Source of the DNA: Dehalococcoidia bacterium UBA5760
Lineage (GTDB): Bacteria > Chloroflexota > Dehalococcoidia > Dehalococcoidales > UBA5760
Reading direction: 5' to 3'
NCBI GenBank assembly: GCA_002418895.1
Contig: DIFA01000011.1
Coordinates: forward strand, 18,628 to 81,145
Length of the DNA: 62,518 nucleotides
The notes under the pieces are model-generated. The model did no database searches. It was not told where the DNA came from and saw only the letters and a program-made list of their open reading frames with translations. This document shows, piece by piece, positions 44,014 to 51,422 of the stretch (position 1 is its first letter; every line of letters begins with the position of its first letter). The position numbers and the translations under genes are program-made.

Positions 44014-44952
44014 TTATGGTAATCTGGCTTCTTTTGCCCAGTCTTTGTATGCTTCGTATCGACACTTCGTATCGCCGATACCGCCAAAATCAGGGCAGGC
44101 AGCACCACGGTGTTTAAAGGAAAACATGAAATTACTGGTCACGCACTTACGCCTGATCTGGTCTATCAGGCCGGGATAAACATCAGCCTTGATTATCCAC
44201 GGGATCCCTTTAGGAGCCTGTACAATAACAGTCCCATCCGGGTTCAATACCATGCTCATGCCGATGTATGAATATGCCTCATCGATACCAACCGAATTAA
44301 CACCGACGACATAGCACTGATTACAGTATGCCATAGCTTTATTGGTAATCTCCCAGGCAGCATCCCAGGGTGACATATAATGAGAAAGCCGGATAATGAT
44401 ATTAGCGCCGTTGAAAGCAGCTTCTCTCCAGATTTCGGGGTAGTCGCCATCCGCACATATTATCGTCGCTAACCTCGAACCCTTTGGACCCTTCGTAACA
44501 GGGCACTCCCAGCCGGGATGCGAAGGCTCGCCAGGAATCCAAGGATTCATCTTAACGTACTTATGCACCAATTCGCCCTGGTCATTGATTATTATGGCCG
44601 TGTTTTGCAGGCTACCCCCCTCGCGTGGCTTAATCAAAGGGTTGAAAACACCCCACACCTGCAACTCCTTACACTTATCCTGCAACCTCCGGATCTGTGG
44701 TCCATCGATATCAATCAAGACCTTTCCCCACAGAGTGGGGTGAAAACCCTGCAGGGCACACTCCGCACTGACAAACAGATCGAAACCAGGGAATCCGCAA
44801 GCAGCCTTATTCATATAATCGATAAGCTGATCGACATTCTTATCCACATCATCTATCGTTTGGGCACTAATAGGAGCCACTTGAACCCCGACGACACTCA
44901 GGGTTTCGGTTTCTACTTTCCCTCCGATGGCATGTGTACTACCAATATTCAT
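44014..44952 (-). CDS. Nitrilase-superfamily aliphatic amidase/formamidase-like enzyme
   Basis: 312 aa. The Glu-Lys-Cys triad is present: Glu in SAECALQGF (about 64), Lys in YVKMNPWIPGE (about 133), with the following Glu as in amidases, and Cys in TIICADGDYPEIWRE (about 167). The KMNPWIPGE and C-x-D-GDYPE arrangement is that of branch-2 amidases (AmiE/AmiF) that hydrolyse short aliphatic amides or formamide. The C-terminal lid region is rich in Cys. ATG at 44952 with AGGAGG upstream, 62 bp after livF of the second transporter, so uptake and hydrolysis are probably linked. Confidence 0.9.
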   Translation of the reverse strand: MNIGSTHAIGGKVETETLSVVGVQVAPISAQTIDDVDKNVDQLIDYMNKAACGFPGFDLFVSAECALQGFHPTLWGKVLIDIDGPQIRRLQDKCKELQVWGVFNPLIKPREGGSLQNTAIIINDQGELVHKYVKMNPWIPGEPSHPGWECPVTKGPKGSRLATIICADGDYPEIWREAAFNGANIIIRLSHYMSPWDAAWEITNKAMAYCNQCYVVGVNSVGIDEAYSYIGMSMVLNPDGTVIVQAPKGIPWIIKADVYPGLIDQIRRKCVTSNFMFSFKHRGAACPDFGGIGDTKCRYEAYKDWAKEARLP

Positions 44953-45014
44953 GGTTGTTCCTCCTTGCTCATAATCCCGGAAATTCCTTTTTCAGTTCAC
45001 AGTTGCCAGAATCC

Positions 45015-45719
45015 CTATATGCCTAAAAAGACTTCCCTGACGTGTTCGTCCTTTAAGGCCTCGTCCTTACCGCCCTCAAACACTATTCTCCCGTCCTCCA
45101 TAAGGTAGGTTCTATCCGCCATCTCTGCAATCCTGGCGACATTCTGCTCAACCAAGAGTATGCTGATGCCTCCGGTGTTAATTTCCTTGATGGTTCTAAA
45201 TACATCACGTCTGACTATCGGTGATAGTCCCAGAGACGGCTCATCAATCGCCAAAAATTTAGCCTGGGACATCAATCCTCGACCGATAGCTAGCATCCGT
45301 GCTTCCCCACCACTCAACGTCGACGCATTCTTGTTTAAGCGATCTTTTAGTTTCGGGAAAAGCTGAAAAACATACTCCAGGTTCTCCGCTTCTTTCGCCC
45401 GAGCATGGGGAGTATAGGCCCCCAACTTCAGGTTCTGTAACACCGTCATGCCAGGAAAGAGATGCCTGTCCTCAGCAATATAGACCAGGCCCATCTCGAC
45501 GATCTTTTCGGCAGACAACCCGGTTATCGGCTGTCCGTCGAAAGTGATACGACCCGACACTGACGGGAGCAGGCCGCAGATAGTCTTGAGCAGAGTACTT
45601 TTACCATGACCGTTAGGTCCGAAGATAACAACGAGTTCACCTTCGCTAACACGGACCGAAACATCCTTCAGGACATGGAATTCGCCGTAGCAAGCATTTA
45701 CCTGGTCTACCTCAAGCAT
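45015..45719 (-). CDS. HAAT ABC transporter ATPase, LivF-like (system 2)
   Basis: 234 aa. Walker A GPNGHGKST, signature LSGGEARMLAIGRG, Walker B FLAIDEPSLGLSP and LVEQNVARIA. It shares the operon with the amidase gene downstream and the LivG-like gene upstream (2-bp gap). Confidence 0.94.
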   Translation of the reverse strand: MLEVDQVNACYGEFHVLKDVSVRVSEGELVVIFGPNGHGKSTLLKTICGLLPSVSGRITFDGQPITGLSAEKIVEMGLVYIAEDRHLFPGMTVLQNLKLGAYTPHARAKEAENLEYVFQLFPKLKDRLNKNASTLSGGEARMLAIGRGLMSQAKFLAIDEPSLGLSPIVRRDVFRTIKEINTGGISILLVEQNVARIAEMADRTYLMEDGRIVFEGGKDEALKDEHVREVFLGI

Positions 45720-45721
45720 GA

Positions 45722-46432
45722 TTAACCCCCCAAGTAAATATCGATTACCTCCCTAGTCTGAATAACCTTCTGAGGCGAACCAATGCAGAACTTCTCCCCG
45801 TTGTTGAGGATCATTAGTCTGTCGCAGACCTCTACCATGACCTTCATTAAATGCTCGATAATTATTATCGTTACTCCGAGTTCCTGGTTTATTTTGTGGA
45901 ATAGCTCCACAGAAGCCCTGACTTCCTTCGGGCTTAAACCACCGGTTGGTTCATCCACAAGTAGTAATCTGGGCTTTGTAGCTAAAGCCGCTGCCAACAT
46001 AGTCAATCTTTTATCGAAAAGATCAACATTTGCGGCGATGGTTTCCTCTTGGCCCCGTAAACCGACAAGATCAATTATCTCTTTGATCAGTTCTTTCTCG
46101 TTTTTTTCTTTCGGCGCCCCAAAGTGGGCACCCATTCTGATATTGTCATAGACACTAATCGAAGAGAAAAGAACGGGGATTTGAAAGGTACGGGCAATTC
46201 CCCGATGGCAAATTTGAAACGGCCTTAACCCGTGGATACTTTTGCCCTCAAAGATAATATCGCCGGTATAGGGATAGACCCCTGAAATAAGGTTGAATAG
46301 GGTGGTCTTCCCCGCCCCGTTCGGTCCGGCGATACCGAATATTTCGCCACTTTCCACTTCAAAATCCAAATTACTAACAGCAGCTAATTCACCGAAGAGC
46401 TTGGTAACTTTTTCAGCCTGAAGAATTTTCAT
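45722..46432 (-). CDS. HAAT ABC transporter ATPase, LivG-like (system 2)
   Basis: 236 aa. Walker A GPNGAGKTT, Q-loop FQIPVLFSSISV, Walker B LLLVDEPTGGLSP and IIIEHLMKV. The signature loop reads FDKRLTMLAAALA rather than LSGGQ, a degenerate form like that of LivG in system 1. Second ATPase of the transporter. Confidence 0.92.
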   Translation of the reverse strand: MKILQAEKVTKLFGELAAVSNLDFEVESGEIFGIAGPNGAGKTTLFNLISGVYPYTGDIIFEGKSIHGLRPFQICHRGIARTFQIPVLFSSISVYDNIRMGAHFGAPKEKNEKELIKEIIDLVGLRGQEETIAANVDLFDKRLTMLAAALATKPRLLLVDEPTGGLSPKEVRASVELFHKINQELGVTIIIIEHLMKVMVEVCDRLMILNNGEKFCIGSPQKVIQTREVIDIYLGG

Positions 46433-46469
46433 AGCAATCCATCCATCAAACTCTCTTCGTTGGGTCTAC

Positions 46470-47480
46470 CTATATGCTGGATGTTTTTATCGAGTCTTTT
46501 TTTATTTGTTTTCTTTGCGTCACTCGCCTGGCAAAGGACTTAATTGTCTGCGGCAGTGCCATCAAACCTTGAGGCATAGCAATCATCACGGTGATAACTA
46601 TCGCTCCCAGTATAACAAAGCGCCACAGTACCAGCGGCCGTAAAGCCTCGCTTAACACGGTAATAACAAAAGCACCAATTACTGCTCCCGGGAACCTGCC
46701 TAATCCGCCAAGCATGAGCATGATTAGAACCATGAGAAAAGTGCTCACCTCTAACATAAACGGGGAAACTGTACCGTAGAAAGAGGTGTATAAAGCACCC
46801 ATTAAGCCAGCTATGAAAGCGGAGATACCAAACACGATAAGCTTGTATTTATACTCGTTTATGCCAAGGCTTTTAGCAAAGGGTTCCGAATCACGGAGAC
46901 CGACAAATGCCAGACCAATCGTGGAATTGATAACCCTGTAGATTATAAATAGTAACAGAACAGATACGCCGAAAATAACATAATAACTAAAAAACGGTAC
47001 ACTACTGGAAAAGACATATTGCCCCAGTTGTATACGTTCGAAACCGGATAAACCGGTAGCCCCGAAGGTGTAGTCACGCCACCTCAGGATGAAAGTCGAT
47101 AGTACTAGATGCACGCCGAAGGTAACCATAGCGATGTATATACCATGAAGTCTGAGACAGGGCAAAGCGATTAGAATACCAATTACAGCAGCGGCAACAC
47201 CTCCGAGCGGGATGGCAGCCTCTGGCGGTATCCCTAAGTACATTACCGTCATGGCTCCCGTGTAGCCCCCGATGACGAAGAATGCAATATGTCCAAAAGA
47301 CCACACGCTAGCATATCCTATGCTGAGATCCCACGCCGAAGCTACTACTCCCCATATCAAGCACGCGGATAGAATATTCAGAACGTGTGCGTTACCTCGT
47401 AACGCAATTGGGAGCAGCGCCAGAACCAACAGCGCACCGAGCATGAAAGCGTTTTTTCTCAATATCTTACTAACTACCAT
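46470..47480 (-). CDS. HAAT ABC transporter permease, LivM-like (system 2)
   Basis: 336 aa with about ten hydrophobic segments and the LivM contact loop SLGINEYKYKLIVFGISAF. It begins MVVSKILRKNAFMLGALLVL and ends in a basic cytoplasmic tail. It overlaps the livH-like gene by 7 bp. Inner-membrane pore subunit. Confidence 0.92.
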   Translation of the reverse strand: MVVSKILRKNAFMLGALLVLALLPIALRGNAHVLNILSACLIWGVVASAWDLSIGYASVWSFGHIAFFVIGGYTGAMTVMYLGIPPEAAIPLGGVAAAVIGILIALPCLRLHGIYIAMVTFGVHLVLSTFILRWRDYTFGATGLSGFERIQLGQYVFSSSVPFFSYYVIFGVSVLLLFIIYRVINSTIGLAFVGLRDSEPFAKSLGINEYKYKLIVFGISAFIAGLMGALYTSFYGTVSPFMLEVSTFLMVLIMLMLGGLGRFPGAVIGAFVITVLSEALRPLVLWRFVILGAIVITVMIAMPQGLMALPQTIKSFARRVTQRKQIKKDSIKTSSI

Positions 47481-48346
47481 GTCCCAAACAGCCCTTTCGG
47501 TCTAATGGTCAACATAATTATTAACACGAGAATGAAGATAGGTGTTCCCCAAATTCCGCCCAGGTAAAATGTGACAAAGGCCTCCACCATCGCCAGAATA
47601 AAGGCGGCAATAGCGGTTCCTTTAATGCTGCCCACACCACCGAATACCATGACCACAAACGCCTTGATAAAAACCACCCAGCCTACCGTAGGATATACCA
47701 GGATCTTGGGGGCAAGAAGTATAGCACTGACTCCGGCCAAGGCGGCTGCTATGGCAAAGGTATAGCTGAATATCTTGTTTATTGGTATGCCCACGATACG
47801 AGCGCCCGTCTGGTCCTGAGCAACTCCCTTCATTGCCATACCCTGCCTGACTTTCCCCAGGAAAAGGATAAGGAGAACCATTATAGCCAGGCCGATTATC
47901 AATGTTACTACCTCATGCCTGGTTATGGTAAAACCACCCACCACGAAGTTTCCCTCGACTAAATAGGGCATTCTTTTGGCCCGGGTACCGAAGAGCGCCA
48001 AAGCCAGATTGTCGAACAACAAAGCCGATCCTAAAGTAACGATAATCGCGGTAATATCCCACCCTGCGAAACGGCGCAGGGGATACATGAAGGCTTTTTC
48101 GTAACCGAAACCGAAGAAGAACATAATCACAACGGTAATAACAACCACAGCGGGGTAGGGTAAGTGCAAATATCCTGACGATAACATCCAGGCAAAATAT
48201 GCTCCCCAGGTAAAGAACGCTCCGTGAGCGTAATTAAATATCTTGGTTATGCCATAAATAAAACTCAAGCCTAAAGCCATGACGGCATACACGGCACCAA
48301 GTGTAATGCCAACTATAACCAAGTTTACTGCCTGCTCAGCGGCCAC
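47474..48346 (-). CDS. HAAT ABC transporter permease, LivH-like (system 2)
   Basis: 290 aa with multiple membrane segments (VNLVIVGITLGAVYAVMALG; NYAHGAFFTWGAY, the LivH hallmark) and the contact loop GIPINKIFSYTFAIAAALAG. Start GTG at 48346; the upstream stretch is C/G-rich (GGGGGG). The 164 bp ahead of it separates it from the lipoprotein gene and holds no obvious promoter. Confidence 0.92.
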   Translation of the reverse strand: MAAEQAVNLVIVGITLGAVYAVMALGLSFIYGITKIFNYAHGAFFTWGAYFAWMLSSGYLHLPYPAVVVITVVIMFFFGFGYEKAFMYPLRRFAGWDITAIIVTLGSALLFDNLALALFGTRAKRMPYLVEGNFVVGGFTITRHEVVTLIIGLAIMVLLILFLGKVRQGMAMKGVAQDQTGARIVGIPINKIFSYTFAIAAALAGVSAILLAPKILVYPTVGWVVFIKAFVVMVFGGVGSIKGTAIAAFILAMVEAFVTFYLGGIWGTPIFILVLIIMLTIRPKGLFGTW

Positions 48347-48510
48347 GACGCCCCCCCTCAGTTACGTAAACTAAACCCATTCCGGTAGCCTTTCTTAAGT
48401 GGAAGGGGATAAGTAATGACATTATTCCTCATCCCCTTCCCTCAGTCAATATTCCACGCTAGCCTTAGTTTTACTCTTTTAACCCGGAATTGCCTCTCTT
48501 GTCACCTCTA

Positions 48511-49833
48511 TTATTCCAGCCACCAGGGAACCTGGAAATCGGTAATTTTTTCAATGTTCTTGCCCGCGTTCTCCCCTTCTCCTACCGCCAGAGTAATAAC
48601 CTCGCCACCCTGAATTTGATAGAAGCCAAGCGGTACATTACCGGCTTGATAGCTGCCGGCATGGGTGTCACGATCAAAACCGTACGTCCCAGTCGCTCCG
48701 ACGTAGGGATAGTCGAACATCGCTTCCATGATTGCATCGTAATCGTCCACACTACCCACTCTCTCTACAGCCTCTGCCCATACCCAGAACGAGTCGTCTG
48801 CGCAGATTGTCTGTAACGATGGCCGCTCTCCATATCTTTCAAGACACTCGTCCCAAATGGCCCTGCCTTTCGCATAATACGTCTGGTATTCTGGGTTTGA
48901 TCCTGTGTATGCGCTATCAACCATGAAGAAACCCGGTACCGTACCCAGAACTCCGTCGGCCTGTTCACCGAAAGCGCTCCAGAACTCGGGCTTGTTTATT
49001 ACCCAGGTAATGACAAAAAGCGAGTCGGTCGGGTTTTCCAAAAAGTCGGCATAGGCAGCTATTACCTCCGTAGAGATAACGCTGGACATGAATATGATAG
49101 CAGGGTTTTCCTGCCTTATCTTGGCCATTTGAGCTCCGAACTCCACGTTCCCGACCGGATGGATCTCATAGAGCACTATTTCCCAACCGGCCCTTTCCGC
49201 CTCTTCACGCCACCACTCCGCCTGTACCACGCTATAATCCAGGTCGCACACAATTATCGCTGCCTTTTTGTTGGGGAAATCCCAGGTGACCATCTCCGGA
49301 TTAGTCAGCGCCTGGAAATAGGGTACGCCGTAGCCTTCCTCTGTTTGATTGAGCGTCATCCAGTACGGGAATGAATCCTTGTTGTCATACCACTCCTGCC
49401 AGTCGACGCTTACCCAACCGTGATGCATCACTAACGAGTCAATCTCCATCAGATAATCAGTGACAGCGGGATATACTGCCCAGTTGTAGTTGACCATATC
49501 TACACCGGCTGACTTGAGCGTGTCACGGACAGCGGCCAACTCGGTGGGCGTATAGTTGCCCAGATCCGCAGTCAGAAGTTCTACTGGCCTACCTAACAGA
49601 CCACCCTCGGCGTTGATCCTGTCTCTTGCCATTTCCAATGCCCTGACATGCATTCGTCCGTCATCCGCCAGAGCACCAGTGATGGTAGTAGCGATACCCA
49701 CCTTGATGGGCTCTTCTTCCGGGGTTGGTGTCGCAGCCGGGCTAGTACACCCGCTCACCAGGGGAATGCTTATCGCCAGAACCGCGACCAGACCAAAACC
49801 AATAATCAGCTTGACCAACTTCTGTCTTTTCAA
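48511..49833 (-). CDS. HAAT ABC transporter substrate-binding lipoprotein, LivK/amide-binding-like (system 2)
   Basis: 440 aa. A lipoprotein signal peptide ends at C29 (IPLVSGC, a good lipobox), followed by a Pro/Glu-rich linker (residues about 30-41). The type I binding-protein fold is visible: IKVGIATTITGALADDGRMH, ARDRINAEGG, ITDFQVPWW at the end. The start is TTG at 49833 with AAGGAGG at ideal spacing. It is the first gene of an operon that ends in an amidase and a peptidase; short amides are a reasonable guess for the ligand (compare FmdD), but branched-chain amino acids remain possible. Confidence 0.92.
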   Translation of the reverse strand: MKRQKLVKLIIGFGLVAVLAISIPLVSGCTSPAATPTPEEEPIKVGIATTITGALADDGRMHVRALEMARDRINAEGGLLGRPVELLTADLGNYTPTELAAVRDTLKSAGVDMVNYNWAVYPAVTDYLMEIDSLVMHHGWVSVDWQEWYDNKDSFPYWMTLNQTEEGYGVPYFQALTNPEMVTWDFPNKKAAIIVCDLDYSVVQAEWWREEAERAGWEIVLYEIHPVGNVEFGAQMAKIRQENPAIIFMSSVISTEVIAAYADFLENPTDSLFVITWVINKPEFWSAFGEQADGVLGTVPGFFMVDSAYTGSNPEYQTYYAKGRAIWDECLERYGERPSLQTICADDSFWVWAEAVERVGSVDDYDAIMEAMFDYPYVGATGTYGFDRDTHAGSYQAGNVPLGFYQIQGGEVITLAVGEGENAGKNIEKITDFQVPWWLE

Positions 49834-50019
49834 TTAAAACCTCCTTGACTTAAATATACCCTGTTTTCATAACATCCAATATTACTCACCTCATAAAAAA
49901 CCTCCATTTTGCGACAGTGTATGATTATTTAGCTGTTGCATCTAAAATATAACCGCCGAATATGCTAAATTCTGACCAGCAGGCAGCCTTTCTTCTCGGA
50001 ATGCCCCTCACCACCAACC

Positions 50020-50044
50020 AACGGCAGATAATCTCACTGCCGTT
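50020..50044. promoter_or_regulatory. Inverted repeat AACGGCAG-N9-CTGCCGTT upstream of livK (system 2)
   Basis: Perfect 8-bp arms at 50020-50027 and 50037-50044 with a 9-nt centre, about 190 bp ahead of the livK start. Either an operator or a 5'-leader hairpin. Confidence 0.5.
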
Positions 50045-50147
50045 AACGTTTCAATATAGCCCGCGGTTCCCCATGGTGCCTCTTACAAAACAGCACCAGG
50101 AGAGCCAATAGCCAATGATGTAAGGAACGAGCCAAAGCACTTCTTAT

Positions 50148-50181
50148 TATCGTACTTTATATCGTGCTTCATATTGTACTT
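50148..50181. repeat. Three tandem TATYGTRCTT repeats with 12-bp period
   Basis: TATCGTACTT (50148-50157), TATCGTGCTT (50160-50169) and TATTGTACTT (50172-50181) start exactly 12 bp apart, with a related GCACTT at 50137-50142. The spacing of just over one helical turn suggests an array of protein sites on one DNA face. Confidence 0.65.
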
Positions 50182-50453
50182 TTATATTAGAGTTTATATT
50201 AACAGCCGGCATCCGAAAAGACATCCGCACAATTAACTATTTTCGTATACATAAATAATATGACCGATACAACAATTACCTTTGTCCTAATAAAGGTCGA
50301 ATCGAATAAACACCCATTATCATGATCTGAAGAAGACACGTATTGGTAAGCCGACCACCTGCCATGGAAAAAGAATCTTGCCGGAATTGAAACTGCCGGG
50401 GTGAATAGGCTCAAAGGCCTCAGATAGATAAAGGGGATAGATACGAGAGTAAT

Positions 50454-50486
50454 AAAAAGGGGCTGGGATTATAGCTTCCCAGCCCC
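50454..50486 (-). terminator. Intrinsic terminator of ssrA
   Basis: On the minus strand a 10-bp GC-rich stem (50486-50477 with 50468-50459) and an 8-nt loop are followed by TTTTTATT. It lies 72 bp beyond the tmRNA 3' end. Confidence 0.9.
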
Positions 50487-50557
50487 TACGGCATGGTTAA
50501 GACTGAAAATTGCAGGTGTTATACATTGAGGCAATCTTAGACGAAATAAGGTGAATA

Positions 50558-50913
50558 TGGTGGAGACGGGGGAGAGTTGAACTCCCCGTCCAAAAGAAGC
50601 TACCCAGGATATACTACAAGCTTTTTCAGCTCTTTAATCTCACCCGACTAACCTCTGCTGACCGAGTTCAGTCGAGCCAGTCGATAAATCTTTCACCACC
50701 CTTTATCGACATCGGAGCGGCGGCACCTCAACATTTCGGCACCCAATCCCAACCCATTGAGGCGAGGTCGGGCTGGGCGTGCAACCTATTTAGCTAGGCT
50801 GCAAGAGCGAATTCAGGTTCGCCAATTATCTTTTGCCACCTGTTTTATGAGGTTAGCGGCACCTCAGCTTGCAATCCTGCAGCATACTTCCCCTGTCGAA
50901 CCCACGCGTCCCC
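50558..50913 (-). ncRNA. ssrA: Transfer-messenger RNA (tmRNA)
   Basis: 356 nt. The 5' end GGGGACG pairs with CGTCTCC before an encoded ACCA (7-bp acceptor, one G-U). The 5' side has GGGTTCGACAGGGG and the 3' side the T-arm GGGAG-TTCAACT-CTCCC. The tag reading frame lies at 50823-50794 and reads GEPEFALAA then TAG, with GGC (Gly) as the resume codon. It rescues stalled ribosomes together with SmpB, whose gene is 34 bp upstream on the same strand. The Gly resume codon and G-E-x-E start resemble the Dehalococcoides tag as I remember it. Confidence 0.96.
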
Positions 50914-50947
50914 ACTTATCGGGGAAACCTGAACACCTCCTTAAACC

Positions 50948-51400
50948 TTAGCGGTGTCTCTTGATAGCACGCCCGATTTCCCTATCCGTCTGGCGGCGGG
51001 CGATCGCCTCCCGCTTATCGTACATCTTCTTGCCCTTCGCCAGGGCTATCTCAAGCTTGGCGATGCTGTCTTTAATATACAGCTTGAGCGGGACCAAAGT
51101 CAGTCCCTTCTCCTGTATGTTACCGGCTAAACTATCAATCTGCTTACGGTGCAGAAGAAGCTTACGGGGCCGGGTCGGCTCATGACTCATATAGCTGCCC
51201 GCTTCATAACGGGCGATATGGGCATTCAACAGCCACAGCTCCCCACCCTCGGGCTTAACATAGGCATCACCAAGACTCACCCTACCGGCCCTGATTGACT
51301 TTATCTCAGTACCGGTAAGTACAATGCCTGCCTCAACACTCTCCCCGATATGATAGTTATGATATGCCTTACGGTTGGTAACTACCGTCTTTATTGCCAC
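50948..51400 (-). CDS. smpB: SsrA-binding protein SmpB
   Basis: 150 aa with the OB-fold hallmarks: NRKAYHNYHIGESVEAGIVL, GTEIKSIRAGRVSLGDAYV, ARYEAGS and the basic C-terminal tail (GKKMYDKREAIARRQTDREI) that enters the mRNA channel. It delivers tmRNA to stalled ribosomes. The start is GTG at 51400, without a ribosome binding site; an extended -10 box ends 9 nt upstream, indicating a leaderless mRNA. ssrA follows 34 bp downstream and may be co-transcribed. Confidence 0.96.
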   Translation of the reverse strand: MAIKTVVTNRKAYHNYHIGESVEAGIVLTGTEIKSIRAGRVSLGDAYVKPEGGELWLLNAHIARYEAGSYMSHEPTRPRKLLLHRKQIDSLAGNIQEKGLTLVPLKLYIKDSIAKLEIALAKGKKMYDKREAIARRQTDREIGRAIKRHR

Positions 51401-51409
51401 TACTTTTTA

Positions 51410-51418
51410 ATTATACCA
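51410..51418 (-). promoter_or_regulatory. Extended -10 promoter for smpB
   Basis: On the minus strand TGGTATAAT, with 9 nt to the GTG start codon. The -35 region overlaps the end of nadB and is not consensus. Same geometry as tsaD. Confidence 0.7.
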
Positions 51419-51422
51419 TACC

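Larger units (their letters stand above)
49834..50453. other. Non-coding region upstream of the second HAAT operon
   Basis: About 620 bp with no convincing gene on either strand; the few ORFs (for example 50199-50414 minus) have no homology-like features. It contains an 8-bp inverted repeat (50020-50044), a three-unit 12-bp direct repeat (50148-50181) and an AT-rich track, consistent with a regulatory region for livK. A possible -10 (TATATT, 49853-49858 minus) lies just ahead of the livK ribosome binding site. Confidence 0.6.

Noticed and set aside
44014..44108. Long version of the 73-aa ORF starting at 44108.
   Set aside because: It would overlap the amidase gene by 95 bp in a frame with no protein-like sequence; the ATG at 43979 has a proper ribosome binding site.
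50199..50414. A 71-codon ORF (minus) in the gap upstream of livK.
   Set aside because: No ribosome binding site, poor composition and no recognisable motif.
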